NCBI GenBank assembly: GCA_036013505.1
Contig: CP107851.1
Span: 8,170,001-8,234,000, forward strand
DNA from: Streptomyces sp. NBC_00510
GTDB lineage: Bacteria; Actinomycetota; Actinomycetes; Streptomycetales; Streptomycetaceae
Direction: 5' to 3'
Length of the DNA: 64,000 nucleotides
Part shown: positions 32,459 to 40,437 of the stretch, piece by piece
How the letters are laid out: each line of letters begins with the position of its first letter
Numbering within the stretch: the stretch's first letter is position 1
Notes under the pieces: model-generated
Seen by the model: the letters and a program-made list of their open reading frames with translations, nothing else
Told to the model about the DNA's origin: nothing
Databases searched by the model: none
Program-made: the position numbers and the translations under genes

Positions 32459-33562
32459 TCAGGCACCCCCCGCCGCGCGGCGCTCGGCGACCCGGAGGGT
32501 GGTGGCGGCCGCCACACCCGCCGCCAGGCCGAAGGTCAGCGCGGCCGGGACCCCGATGCCCAGGCTGGCGGAGAGGTACAGCAGCCCCCAGTGCAGGCCC
32601 GCCCCGTCCACGGCGACCCGCAGCAACTGCGAGGTGATCAGCCCGAGGACGGTCGCGCAGACCGCGCCGACCGCCATGGCGGGGAACGTGGCCCGTGTCA
32701 GCAGTACGGGCAGCCGCCGCAGCATCCACCAGACCACGGCGAGCAGCAGCACGTCGGCGGCGCGGGCCAGGAGCCAGTCGGTCAGCGCGCCGCCGGACGG
32801 GGTCGTCCAGGCGCCCAGGAGCAGCCACTGGCGCAGCAGGTCGCCCGGCTCGGAGAGCAGGCCGATGCCGGGGGAGTAGGTCTGGAGGGCGGCGGCGACC
32901 GACTGGTACGAGAGCACCACCAGGGACACCGCGACCACCGCCGTCCCGACGGTCGCGGCCAGACGGCCCGCACGCGCCGGGACGGCCGCCTGGGGGAGCG
33001 GGTCCGCGCCCTTGGCCGTGATGCGCGCCGTGAGCACCGTCACCACCGCCGCGAGCAGCGCGGCCACCGCGACGGCCTGCCGCCCGGTGGTGATCACCGA
33101 GGCCAGCTGGGGCAGGAAGCGGTAGCTGCCGTGCCCGTGCGAGGCGATCAGCCACGGCGCGGAGACGGTGACCGCCAGCGTTCCGGCCACCAGGCCCCAC
33201 GCCCACACCGCGAGCAGCGTGGCGGGCCACCGGCCGTGCACCGGGGGCAGTCTGCGCAGCAGGAGCAGCGCCCCGGGCACGAAGAACGCGAAGACCGCGG
33301 CGAACCGGATCTGCAGCCCGGTCCTGTACAGCGTGAGGTAGTCGGTGCCGCCCGTCGGCGCGCCGAAGGGCTGCCCCCAGCCCGGCGGGTCGTACGACCA
33401 GGGGGTCAGCCACGTGCCGAGTTCCGCGGCCGCCCGGCCGCCGATCACGTCGACGGTGCCCGGCAGGTTCAGCGCGTGCGCGCTCGACCCCGCCCACCAC
33501 AACAGCGCCGTGAGCAGCAATCCCCCGGTCAGGACCGGTATCGCCGCACGCCGGTAGGTCAT
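32459..33562 (-). CDS. Polytopic membrane protein, hypothetical
   Basis: A 367-aa protein with about eight predicted membrane segments (first IPVLTGGLLLTALLWWAG, last near 330-360) and a 55-residue extracytoplasmic loop after the first (residues about 28-80, containing WSYDPPGWGQPFGAP). No family recognised. ATG at 33562 follows GGGGGACGGACG; a TATGAT box at 33603-33608 is a plausible -10. It is co-transcribed with the LRV-repeat gene four bases downstream, suggesting that the pair acts together at the membrane. Confidence 0.78.
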   Translation of the reverse strand: MTYRRAAIPVLTGGLLLTALLWWAGSSAHALNLPGTVDVIGGRAAAELGTWLTPWSYDPPGWGQPFGAPTGGTDYLTLYRTGLQIRFAAVFAFFVPGALLLLRRLPPVHGRWPATLLAVWAWGLVAGTLAVTVSAPWLIASHGHGSYRFLPQLASVITTGRQAVAVAALLAAVVTVLTARITAKGADPLPQAAVPARAGRLAATVGTAVVAVSLVVLSYQSVAAALQTYSPGIGLLSEPGDLLRQWLLLGAWTTPSGGALTDWLLARAADVLLLAVVWWMLRRLPVLLTRATFPAMAVGAVCATVLGLITSQLLRVAVDGAGLHWGLLYLSASLGIGVPAALTFGLAAGVAAATTLRVAERRAAGGA

Positions 33563-33827
33563 CGTCCGTCCCCCGCTTCGATCGTTCGTCCAGCGGGCGT
33601 TGATCATAGGGGCACCCCGCCCCGGTCCCGGGGCGGGGTGAGCCCGCCCGTCCGGATCCCACAGCTCCCGGGTGCCGGTCACCGCGCCGGCCCCGGCCGG
33701 CGGCGTCCCGGTCGCCACCAGCGGTTCGACGTCCCCCCGTGGCCCGTACGTCGACAACAGCGCACGCACTTCATGCCTCCCCACGCCCTGAATTCCGGTT
33801 ACGGCGGGCGATTCTGCGGCACTCCCA

Positions 33828-33846
33828 GGGGCTTGCCGCAAGCCCC
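33828..33846. promoter_or_regulatory. Rifamycin-associated element (RAE)-like 19-bp palindrome
   Basis: GGGGCTTGCCGCAAGCCCC is a perfect palindrome around a central C. It matches, as far as I recall, the 19-bp inverted repeat called RAE found upstream of rifamycin-inactivating enzyme genes and helR in actinomycetes (at most one difference on the opposite strand). It covers the -35 box of P1. The RAE is required for induction by rifamycins. Confidence 0.8.
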
Positions 33847-33861
33847 CCGGTGCGCTATACG
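33833..33861 (+). promoter_or_regulatory. helR promoter P1
   Basis: TTGCCG (33833-33838, inside the RAE) and TATACG (33856-33861) are separated by 17 bp. Expected start near 33868, giving a leader of about 262 nt before the GTG. Confidence 0.65.
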
Positions 33862-34004
33862 TTGGGAACGGATTGGAGTGGGCGAGCTCCTTTCCTTTTC
33901 TTTTTCGCGCCCGCGCCGGAGCCCGCCGGAGGGGCGTCCCGGCATCGTCCCGGTACCGCCCCGGCACCGCCGCAGCGCCGAGGCCCAGGCCCCGCCCCGA
34001 ACGC

Positions 34005-34043
34005 AGGAAATCCCCGTACGCAATTGCGGTACGGGGATTTCCT
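34005..34043. promoter_or_regulatory. Palindrome 1 in the helR leader
   Basis: Perfect 15-bp arms (34005-34019 and 34029-34043; left arm AGGAAATCCCCGTAC) around the 9-nt loop GCAATTGCG. As DNA it overlaps the -35 box and spacer of P2; as RNA from P1 it would form a very stable stem-loop. Operator or attenuator. Confidence 0.7.
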
Positions 34044-34053
34044 CACGTATATT
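34024..34053 (+). promoter_or_regulatory. Candidate helR promoter P2
   Basis: TTGCGG (34024-34029) and TATATT (34048-34053) are separated by 18 bp, a better match than P1. Expected start near 34060, inside palindrome 2 and about 70 nt before the GTG. Confidence 0.5.
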
Positions 34054-34057
34054 GAGT

Positions 34058-34079
34058 GTTTCTGTGCGCGCACAGAAAC
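34058..34079. promoter_or_regulatory. Palindrome 2 at the P2 start
   Basis: A perfect 22-bp palindrome with 11-bp half-site GTTTCTGTGCG. It lies over the expected P2 start and is followed at once by a third hairpin (GGCCCC at 34080-34085, GGGGCC at 34092-34097) ending 22 nt before the ribosome site. Confidence 0.65.
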
Positions 34080-34129
34080 GGCCCCTCACCGGGGGCCACT
34101 GGAATCACCATATCCGACAGGGAGCGAAT

Positions 34130-36364
34130 GTGTCAACTCGCGAAAGAGTCGAACTGCAGAAGGAGCAGGAATTCATCGACCGGCTCTACGAGCGGGTCGA
34201 CACGCTGCGCGGGGTCGCCACCCGGCGCGTCGAGGACGCGCTGACCCCGGTGGGCAACGGCATGCAGGCCCGTCTCGAACGTGACGTCCTCGTCGCCGAG
34301 CGTTCCGGTCTGCTGGCGGCCCTCAACGCGGTCGACGGCTCGCTGTGCTTCGGCCGGATCGACCTCCAGGACGGTGCCGCGCACCACATCGGCCGCATCG
34401 GGATCCGTGAGGACGACACCGACCACACCCCGCTCCTGATCGACTGGCGCGCACCGGTCGCCCGGCCGTTCTACGTCGCCACCGGGCACACGCCCATGGG
34501 TCTGCGCCGGCGCAGGCACATCACCACCGAGGGCCGCCGGGTCACCGAGCTGCACGACGAGATCCTCGACCTCGAGGACGACGACCGCAGCGGCTTCGAG
34601 GACCGCACCGGCGACGCCGTGCTGCTCGCCGCCCTCAACTCGGCCCGCACCGGCCGCATGGCCGACATCGTGCGGACCATCCAGGCCGACCAGGACCGCA
34701 TCATCCGCGCCCCGCACCGCGGCGTCCTCGTCGTCGAGGGCGGCCCCGGCACCGGCAAGACCGCGGTCGCGCTGCACCGGGCGGCCTTCCTGCTGTACGA
34801 GCACCGTGAGCTGCTGGCCAAGCGCGCGGTCCTGATCGTGGGCCCCAACCCGGCCTTCCTCCGCTACATCGGCGAGGTGCTGCCCGCCCTCGGCGAGACC
34901 GGCGTCATGCTCGCCACGCAGGCCGAACTCTTCCCCGGCGTCCACGCCCGCGGCACCGACACCCCGCGCGCGGCGGCCGTCAAGGGCGCCGCGGACATGG
35001 CCGAGGCGCTCGCCCTCGCCCTGCGCGACCGCCAGGTGCTGCCCGAGCCCGGTGCGCCGATCGTCATCCCGCACGACGACGGCGAACTCGTCCTGGACTG
35101 GGAGATCGCCTACCAGGCCCGGGACGCCGCCCGCGAGACGCGCCTGCCGCACAACCTCGCCCGGCCGTACTTCGCGTTCCACGTCATCGACGCCCTCACC
35201 GCGCAGCTCGCCGACCGCATCGGCGCGGACCCGTACGGCGGCCCCAACTTCCTCGGCCCGGACGACCTCGCTCAGCTCGGCAAGGGCGTCGCCGCCAGCG
35301 CGGGGGTGCGGGCCGCCGTGGCCGAGCTGTGGCCGATGCTCACCCCGCAGGAGTTCCTCACCGGCTACCTCGCCGAGCCGGCGTACCTGCCGGACGAGGA
35401 CGCCCGGGCGATCCGCCGCGCCCCGGGCGAGGGCGAGTGGACCCCGGCCGACGTGCCGCTCCTGGACGAGGCGGCCGAACTCCTCGGCGTCGACGACAGC
35501 GCCGCGCGGGCCGCGGCCGAGGCCGAACGCCAGGAGCAGATCGCCTACGCGCAGGGCGTCCTGGAGGTGTCGCGCGGTTCGGAGTCGTACGAGTTCGAGG
35601 ACGCGGAGTCCGAGGTCCTGGCCGCCCACGACATCATCGACGCCGAGCGGATGGCCGACCGGCAGGAGGAGGCCGACCACCGCAGCGCCGCCGAGCGGGC
35701 CGCCGCCGACCGTACGTGGGCGTTCGGGCACATCATCGTCGACGAGGCGCAGGAGCTGTCGCCGATGGCGTGGCGCCTGCTGATGCGACGGTCCCCGACC
35801 CGCTCGCTGACCCTGGTCGGCGATCCGGCGCAGACCTCGGAGGAGGCGGGCGTCGGCTCCTGGGAGAAGATCCTCGAGCCGTACGTCGGCGATCGCTTCG
35901 AGCACGTGCGGCTGGGCGTCAACTACCGTACGCCCGCGGAGATCATGGACCTGGCCGCGCAGGTCGTACGCATCGAGGACCCCGCCTTCGAGCCGCCCCG
36001 GTCGGTGCGTTCCACCGGCGAGAAGCCGTGGACGCGGCACGCCGGCGCGGACCTGGCCGGCGCGGTGGCGCGGGCGGTCGCGGAACTGACCCCCGACGAG
36101 GGGCGCCTCGCGGTGATCGCGCCGCGCGCGCTGCACGAGGAGATCGCCGCCCCGCTCGACGGGGTCACGGCCGGCGCCGAGCCCGACCTCACCCTGCCCG
36201 TGGTGCTGCTCGGCCCCCGCGAGGCCAAGGGGCTCGAATTCGACCACGTCCTGGTCGTGGAACCGGCACGGTTCGGCACCAGCGACCTGTACGTGGCCCT
36301 GACCCGCGCCACCCAGCGCATGGGCATCGTCCACCGCGAGGACCTGCCCGCGTCGCTGCGCTGA
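34130..36364 (+). CDS. helR: HelR-type, RNA polymerase-associated UvrD-like helicase
   Basis: A 744-aa superfamily 1A helicase of the HelD group. Start GTG with AGGGAG six bases upstream. Order: a short N-terminal helical region (RVELQKEQEFIDRLYERVDT), Walker A at about 202-215 (VVEGGPGTGKTAVALHR), an HelD-specific insertion (about 290-510), Walker B DEAQELSPMAW at about 538, motif III GDPAQTSEEA, and C-terminal motifs (KGLEFDHVLVVEP; YVALTRATQR). HelD proteins release RNA polymerase from DNA. HelR is the branch that displaces rifamycins and is induced through an RAE. The RAE-like palindrome in the promoter is what assigns this copy to HelR. Confidence 0.88.
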   Translation: MSTRERVELQKEQEFIDRLYERVDTLRGVATRRVEDALTPVGNGMQARLERDVLVAERSGLLAALNAVDGSLCFGRIDLQDGAAHHIGRIGIREDDTDHTPLLIDWRAPVARPFYVATGHTPMGLRRRRHITTEGRRVTELHDEILDLEDDDRSGFEDRTGDAVLLAALNSARTGRMADIVRTIQADQDRIIRAPHRGVLVVEGGPGTGKTAVALHRAAFLLYEHRELLAKRAVLIVGPNPAFLRYIGEVLPALGETGVMLATQAELFPGVHARGTDTPRAAAVKGAADMAEALALALRDRQVLPEPGAPIVIPHDDGELVLDWEIAYQARDAARETRLPHNLARPYFAFHVIDALTAQLADRIGADPYGGPNFLGPDDLAQLGKGVAASAGVRAAVAELWPMLTPQEFLTGYLAEPAYLPDEDARAIRRAPGEGEWTPADVPLLDEAAELLGVDDSAARAAAEAERQEQIAYAQGVLEVSRGSESYEFEDAESEVLAAHDIIDAERMADRQEEADHRSAAERAAADRTWAFGHIIVDEAQELSPMAWRLLMRRSPTRSLTLVGDPAQTSEEAGVGSWEKILEPYVGDRFEHVRLGVNYRTPAEIMDLAAQVVRIEDPAFEPPRSVRSTGEKPWTRHAGADLAGAVARAVAELTPDEGRLAVIAPRALHEEIAAPLDGVTAGAEPDLTLPVVLLGPREAKGLEFDHVLVVEPARFGTSDLYVALTRATQRMGIVHREDLPASLR

Positions 36365-36380
36365 CCGCCACCCCCACCTC

Positions 36381-36415
36381 ACGACCCCGGCCCGGCGCGC
36401 ACCGGCCGGGGTCGT
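36381..36415. terminator. 12-bp hairpin terminator of helR
   Basis: Arms ACGACCCCGGCC (36381-36392) and its complement (36404-36415) with an 11-nt loop, 17 bases after the helR stop. Confidence 0.78.
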
Positions 36416-36476
36416 CCGGAGTCGTCCGGGCCGTCCCGGTGTTCCTCGCGCGGCGCGGTGACGCCACACTGGGCGC

Positions 36477-37247
36477 GTGGACCCCGACCTCCATCCCGAC
36501 CTCCCCGCCGCGGGCGGCCTGCCCGCGGCCCCCGAGCAGGCGGGGAGCACGGTGGCAGGTGAGCCCTTCGCGGTGCTGCTGGAACGGCTGACGGCGCACC
36601 GGCGGCCGGCGGGCGCCGTCGGCGAGTCCGGACCGCCCACCCCGTCCATGCTCCGGCGGCTCGCGCCCACGCTCGGGCTGCACACGCCGGACCTCTTCGT
36701 CATCGCAGGCGTCGACGTACCCGGCGACCTCGCTCCGGTCGACCCGAAGGCCGGACGTCACGTTCCGAATCTCGTCCGGCACGCCGTCGCCCTCCCGTTC
36801 CGGCAGCGAACCGTCCTGCGCCGGTACGTGGCCTCACTGCCGCCGCAGGAGCGCGCGGTGCCCTTCCCCGCGCCGCCGCCGCACGAGCGGTACCCGGACG
36901 GCCCCGGCGCCGTCCTCATGGGCCTGGCACGCAACCGCAACCTCGGGTGGATGGCCACGGCCAAGACGTTCTTCCTGGTCACGGGCCGCTGCTGGTCCGC
37001 GGTCACGTACGGCGGGGTGGGCCGCGGCACCGTCCCGCTGACCGCCGGTCTCCTCGCCGACTTCTGCGCCGTCCTCGACGTGCCCTCCGACGACCTGGCG
37101 GCGTTGACCGGCGTCGCACTGCCCGACGTGTCCCCGGCCGCGACGTCGAGCACTGCCGGCGTGGCCGAGCTCATCTGGGACGTGCGTCGCCTCACCGAGG
37201 ACCGGCTCCTGGCGGTCACGGAGCTTGCGGCACGCATGCGGCGGTAA
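36477..37247 (+). CDS. Putative HTH-like DNA-binding protein, hypothetical
   Basis: A 256-aa soluble protein. Two segments have the shape of XRE-type helices: PTPSMLRRLAPTLGLHTPDL (about 55-75) and LADFCAVLDVPSDDLAALTG (about 195-215), and between them is a region with PQERAVPFPAPPPHERYPDG. The duplication of HTH-like units suggests a Streptomyces-specific regulator, but the DNA-binding role is inferred. The GTG start has no ribosome site; CACACT lies six bases upstream, consistent with a leaderless transcript. The gene is single, 60 bp past the helR terminator. Confidence 0.7.
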   Translation: MDPDLHPDLPAAGGLPAAPEQAGSTVAGEPFAVLLERLTAHRRPAGAVGESGPPTPSMLRRLAPTLGLHTPDLFVIAGVDVPGDLAPVDPKAGRHVPNLVRHAVALPFRQRTVLRRYVASLPPQERAVPFPAPPPHERYPDGPGAVLMGLARNRNLGWMATAKTFFLVTGRCWSAVTYGGVGRGTVPLTAGLLADFCAVLDVPSDDLAALTGVALPDVSPAATSSTAGVAELIWDVRRLTEDRLLAVTELAARMRR

Positions 37248-37275
37248 CCCGGCTGCGCTGTGACACCGTGCGGCG

Positions 37276-37509
37276 GTGCTGTTGAGCGATCACGCCGTCA
37301 GCGTCGAACTGTGGCCTGTGGCCTGTCAGTTCCCCGCGACCGGCGACGACCCGTACGACGACAACTGGCCGGTCATCGGCGGCGCGGTGACCACCTCCGA
37401 AGGCAGCCGGCGCTTCACCGACCCCAGCCTGCCGACCCTGGAGGCCCGCGTGGCGACGGCGATGACCGCCAGGGCGATGACGACGGCCCGCATCCCGCCC
37501 GCGACCTGA
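37276..37509 (+). pseudogene. WapI-like immunity protein, C-terminally truncated
   Basis: The first 48 residues (MLLSDHAVSVELWPVACQFP, then TGDDPYDDNWPVIGGAVTT and RRFTDPSLPTLEA) resemble small immunity proteins of the WapI-associated type that are widespread in Streptomyces. Those proteins run to about 140 aa; here the similarity stops near residue 50 and the remainder is a short Ala/Thr/Arg tail before a stop. No ribosome site; CACCGT is six bases before the GTG. It looks like the 5' end of an immunity gene left after a deletion. Family assignment is from memory of the pattern. Confidence 0.45.
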
Positions 37510-37531
37510 CCGTCCGGCCACGGGGAAAGGC

Positions 37532-37984
37532 TCACGGCCTTTCGACCCGGGTGAGGATGATCGCGTAGCGGCACTCGGCATCGCTGGTGTTGGCGAACAC
37601 GCACGGGACGGGTTCGTCGACTTCGATCGAGTCGCCCGGGTTGAGTTCGTGCACCACATCGCCTTCGTGGAAGGTCAGCCTGCCGTCGAGCACCCAGACG
37701 GCCTCTCGTTGGAAGGCCAGGGACGCTGCCGGATACGGCACGCGGGCCCCGGGGGGCAGGTGGACCTCTGCGATGTCGGCGGGGAAGTTCGGCCCGGTGA
37801 TCTGGCGCCTGCGGTATCCGGTGACGGGATCGCGCCATTCCGTGGCGTCGGCCACCCGGTGCACCCCGGTGGCCTCGGCCGGGGTGAGCAGGGCGGAGAC
37901 GGAGACCTGGAACGCGGCGGCCAGTTTGCCGAGGACGACAGCGGTGGGGCTGCTCTCGGCGCGCTCGATCGGTCCGCTGATCTC
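37532..37984 (-). pseudogene. XRE-cupin regulator, 5' end deleted
   Basis: The C-terminal cupin domain is intact (VPYPAASLAFQREAVWVLDG, then HELNPGDSIEVDEPVPCVF). The linker and the end of the HTH are also present (ERAESSPTAVVLGKLAAAFQ), but homology begins in the recognition helix: residues that should form helices 1 and 2, and the start codon, are missing. Upstream sequence in frame is junk derived from the opposite-strand monooxygenase remnant. Members of this family sense small ligands through the cupin. Cannot be functional as it stands unless expressed from a distant start. Confidence 0.7.
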
Positions 37985-37994
37985 CCCGTTGCTC

Positions 37995-38543
37995 GACGAC
38001 AAGACCGCGGTGGTGGCCGGCGATGCGGTCCGCGTGGGGCCCGGACCCGGTCGGGCACGAGGGCGAGTTCTACCGGATCGCGCCGTCTCAGGTGAACCCC
38101 AAGCCGGTCCAGGCCGCATCCCGGTGCTGCTGGCCGCGAACGCGCCGGCCGCCGTGAAGCGCGCCGGACGGATCGCGGACGGCGTGATCCCGATCGCCTC
38201 CTCGGCGGAGGAACTGCGCGGCATCGTGTCCACGCTCCATGACGCCGCCCGGGAGGCGGGCCGCGACCCCGGGGACCTCATGGTGGTCAACCAGGTGCCC
38301 TGGCCGACCCCGGTCACCCGTGAGCCGATCGGGGAGGGCCGGCCCTTCCTCGGCGGATCACCCCGGCAGATCGCCGAAGACCTCGCGGCCGCCCGCGAGA
38401 GCGGTGTGACCCAGGTGTACCTCGCCGGCGGCCAGGGCCTCGGGCTCGACGTGGGCCTGCAGGCCGCCGACGTGGACCAATGGCTCGGGCTGCTCGGTGA
38501 GGTGATCGAGGCGGCCGACCGCCTCGGCGTCCTCGCACCGTGA
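37995..38543 (+). pseudogene. Luciferase-like (F420-type) monooxygenase, truncated and frameshifted
   Basis: Three consecutive frames carry pieces of one protein: DDKTAVVA, then (after a shift near 38017-38022) MRSAWGPDPVGHEGEFYRIA and SQVNPKPVQ, then (after a shift near 38108-38118) IPVLLAANAPAAVKRAGRIA to the natural C-terminus at 38543. This is the C-terminal half of the LLM flavin/F420 family. The N-terminal barrel half, including the start, is absent. It is head to head with the truncated XRE gene, so one deletion removed both 5' ends and their shared promoter region. Confidence 0.75.
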
Positions 38544-38662
38544 GGACCGGCGCGCAGCGGGCGCCGGCGCCCACCGGACCGGAGCATCGGTGCGCTGACC
38601 TGGCGGAACAATGAACCGGGGGTAGATCGTCACCGACAGGGCCATGGTCGCCACGGCGGAAC

Positions 38663-39319
38663 CTAGTACCAGTTGTTGGCCTGCCAGAACGACCAGGCGC
38701 CGCAGGGGCTGCCGTAGCGGCTGTCCATGTACTTGAGGCCCCACCTGATCTGGGTGCCGGGGTTGGTGCGCCAGTCGGCGCCCGCGGAGGCCATCTTGGA
38801 GCCGGGCAGGGCCTGGACGAGGCCGTAGGCGCCGGAGGAGGAGTTGGTCGCGGTGTAGTTCCAGCCGCTCTCGTGGGTGACGATGTTGGAGAAGCACTGG
38901 TACTGCGAGGCGTCGCCGATGATCGCCTGGGCCATGGCCTGGACCTCGGCGACGGTGTACGAGGCCTTCACGACCAGCGCGGCGCGGGCGGCGGCCTTGG
39001 CCTTGCGGTCGGCCTCCGCCTTCTCCTCCGCCGCCTTGCGGGCGGTGGCGTCCTTGGCGGCCTGCTTGCGGGCGGCCTGCTCCGCGGACTTCCTGGTGCC
39101 GATGTCGGCGGCGTCGGACTGCGCCTGCACCTGCTGCGTCAGGGACGCCTGCTGGACCCGCTGGCCGGCGGGTATGTCCGACAGGACGGTGTCGACTTCG
39201 GAGGCGGCGAAGGGCTGCTCACTCGCCTGGCTGCTCGAGGCGACACCGACGACGGCGCCCACGGAGGTGACCGCCGTGGCCGAAGCCACCGCGATCCCCC
39301 GGACCGAGATCCGGCTCAC
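38663..39319 (-). CDS. Secreted transglycosylase-like (SLT) protein
   Basis: A 218-aa exported protein. Signal peptide to about residue 33 (RGIAVASATAVTSVGAVVGV), then a Lys/Ala-rich coiled-coil segment (about 75-125; RKAAEEKAEADRKAKAAARA). The C-terminal lysozyme-like domain follows (about 135-218), with the likely catalytic Glu in FSNIVTHESGWNYTATN and with GAYGLVQALPGSKMASAGAD. It probably cleaves peptidoglycan. The GTG at 39319 is chosen for GGAAGG upstream. No cyclic-di-AMP riboswitch pattern is evident in the leader, unlike several other Streptomyces wall hydrolases. Confidence 0.88.
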   Translation of the reverse strand: MSRISVRGIAVASATAVTSVGAVVGVASSSQASEQPFAASEVDTVLSDIPAGQRVQQASLTQQVQAQSDAADIGTRKSAEQAARKQAAKDATARKAAEEKAEADRKAKAAARAALVVKASYTVAEVQAMAQAIIGDASQYQCFSNIVTHESGWNYTATNSSSGAYGLVQALPGSKMASAGADWRTNPGTQIRWGLKYMDSRYGSPCGAWSFWQANNWY

Positions 39320-39708
39320 ACGGTTTCCTTCCAGCGTGGCCCGTTCGGTGATCTCCCGGACGCGATCGTGCCCCTCCCGCCGGCTCGGACCGCCCACGGG
39401 CGACCACCGGCCAACTCCGGTGCCCCGTACGCGTGTACGTACGGGTGTGCGGATGACAGGGCCTGACTGGAGCGACAGCCTGCCGTAGGGGAGCGCCCCA
39501 AGGCAATTCCCCCGGCACATTTCCTTACACACGCATCATCAGCCCCGGCCGTCCCGCCTCGTACCGGTGGAGGGCCGCCGGCCGCGCCTACACCACCGGC
39601 CGTACGCCCGCTACGGCACCCTCAAATCGCCCTCTGAACCCCGCCCCGGCAGGCTTCGACCACCCCCGCCGATGGGCACGTACCCGGCACACACACGGGG
39701 GTGGTGCC
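39320..39708. other. 389-bp divergent intergenic region
   Basis: It lies between the transglycosylase-like gene and the TIGR04222 gene. I see no gene. It contains a dyad at 39424-39445 (annotated) in the transglycosylase leader; otherwise ordinary GC-rich sequence. Confidence 0.6.
39424..39445. promoter_or_regulatory. Inverted repeat in the transglycosylase gene leader
   Basis: CCCGTACG (39424-39431) and CGTACGGG (39438-39445) are perfect 8-bp arms with a 6-bp spacer, about 105 bp before the GTG. Operator or RNA hairpin; unknown ligand. Confidence 0.4.
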
Positions 39709-40398
39709 ATGGACGAGGGAACGGCGGTCCGGCTGGAACCGCACGAGATCGCGCTGCTGCGCGGGGGCCCGCGAGCCGCCGTGACGGTCGCCGTGGTGGC
39801 GCTGCACCTGCGCGGCGCCGTGGAGTCCGGCCGGCCGGGCACCCTGCGCCGGGAGGTCTCCCCGGAGCAGGCGGATCCGCCGCCGCACCGCCACCCGCTG
39901 GAGAAGGCGATACGCGTCGGGCTGTACCGGCCGGCCGGGATCAGGGAACTGCTCGGGCGCGCGGTCGTGCGCAAGGCGCTGTCCCGGATGCGGGCCGAAC
40001 TGGCCGGGGTGGGGCTGCTGCGCCTGGTGCGGGTCAGTCCGACCCGGGCCGCCCGCCGGTATCTGGCGGACCTGCGGCGCGGTACGCCGATGCCGCAGGG
40101 TCCCGCAGGGCTCGCGGAGGAGGACATCCTGCTCGCGGTCGCCCTCTACGGCGACCCGGCGCTGACCGCGCTCGTCCCGGCCTTCACCGCTGAGGCGGGA
40201 CTGATCGGCCGGGGAGCGGTCGCGGACGAGGGCCTGTTCCCGTTCGGCAGGCACGAGTTCCTGCGCTGGCGCGCCGACTACCCCGACGGCGACGCGGGCC
40301 ACGGCGCCGACGGCGGTGCCGGCCACTCCGGCCACTCCGGCCACACCGACCACTCCGGCGGCTTCGGTTGCGGCGGCGGAGGCGGCGGTTCGGACTGA
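39709..40398 (+). CDS. TIGR04222 domain protein
   Basis: A 229-aa protein. The start LEPHEIALLRGGPRAAVTVA (about 9-28) is diagnostic of the TIGR04222 domain, as is the helix with KALSRMRAELAGVGLL. In many homologues membrane segments follow, but this copy is entirely soluble, a shorter form. The C-terminus has an HSGHSGHTDHSGG repeat and a Gly-rich GCGGGGGGSD end, which is common in the family and may bind metal. Function unknown; typical of actinobacteria. Confidence 0.82.
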   Translation: MDEGTAVRLEPHEIALLRGGPRAAVTVAVVALHLRGAVESGRPGTLRREVSPEQADPPPHRHPLEKAIRVGLYRPAGIRELLGRAVVRKALSRMRAELAGVGLLRLVRVSPTRAARRYLADLRRGTPMPQGPAGLAEEDILLAVALYGDPALTALVPAFTAEAGLIGRGAVADEGLFPFGRHEFLRWRADYPDGDAGHGADGGAGHSGHSGHTDHSGGFGCGGGGGGSD

Positions 40399-40437
40399 CG
40401 ACGCGGACGAGGGCGGACGAGGGCGGGCGGTGGCCGG

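Larger units (their letters stand above)
33563..34129. other. 567-bp control region between a membrane-protein gene and helR
   Basis: No gene is supported. From left to right it holds a -10-like TATGAT for the minus-strand gene (33603-33608), an 11-bp hairpin (33613-33640, CACCCCGCCCC with its complement), then the helR control elements annotated separately: the RAE-like palindrome, promoter P1, palindrome 1 with promoter P2, palindrome 2, a third hairpin and the AGGGAG ribosome site (34119-34124). Confidence 0.7.

Noticed and set aside
31928..34129. Upstream extension of the helR frame by about 734 codons
   Set aside because: The extension crosses the control region and the antisense of the LRV and membrane protein genes. 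The GTG at 34130 has a proper ribosome site and begins the HelD homology.
39320..39540. Cyclic-di-AMP (ydaO-type) riboswitch upstream of the secreted transglycosylase
   Set aside because: I could not find the conserved core motifs of that riboswitch in the leader; only an 8-bp dyad is present.
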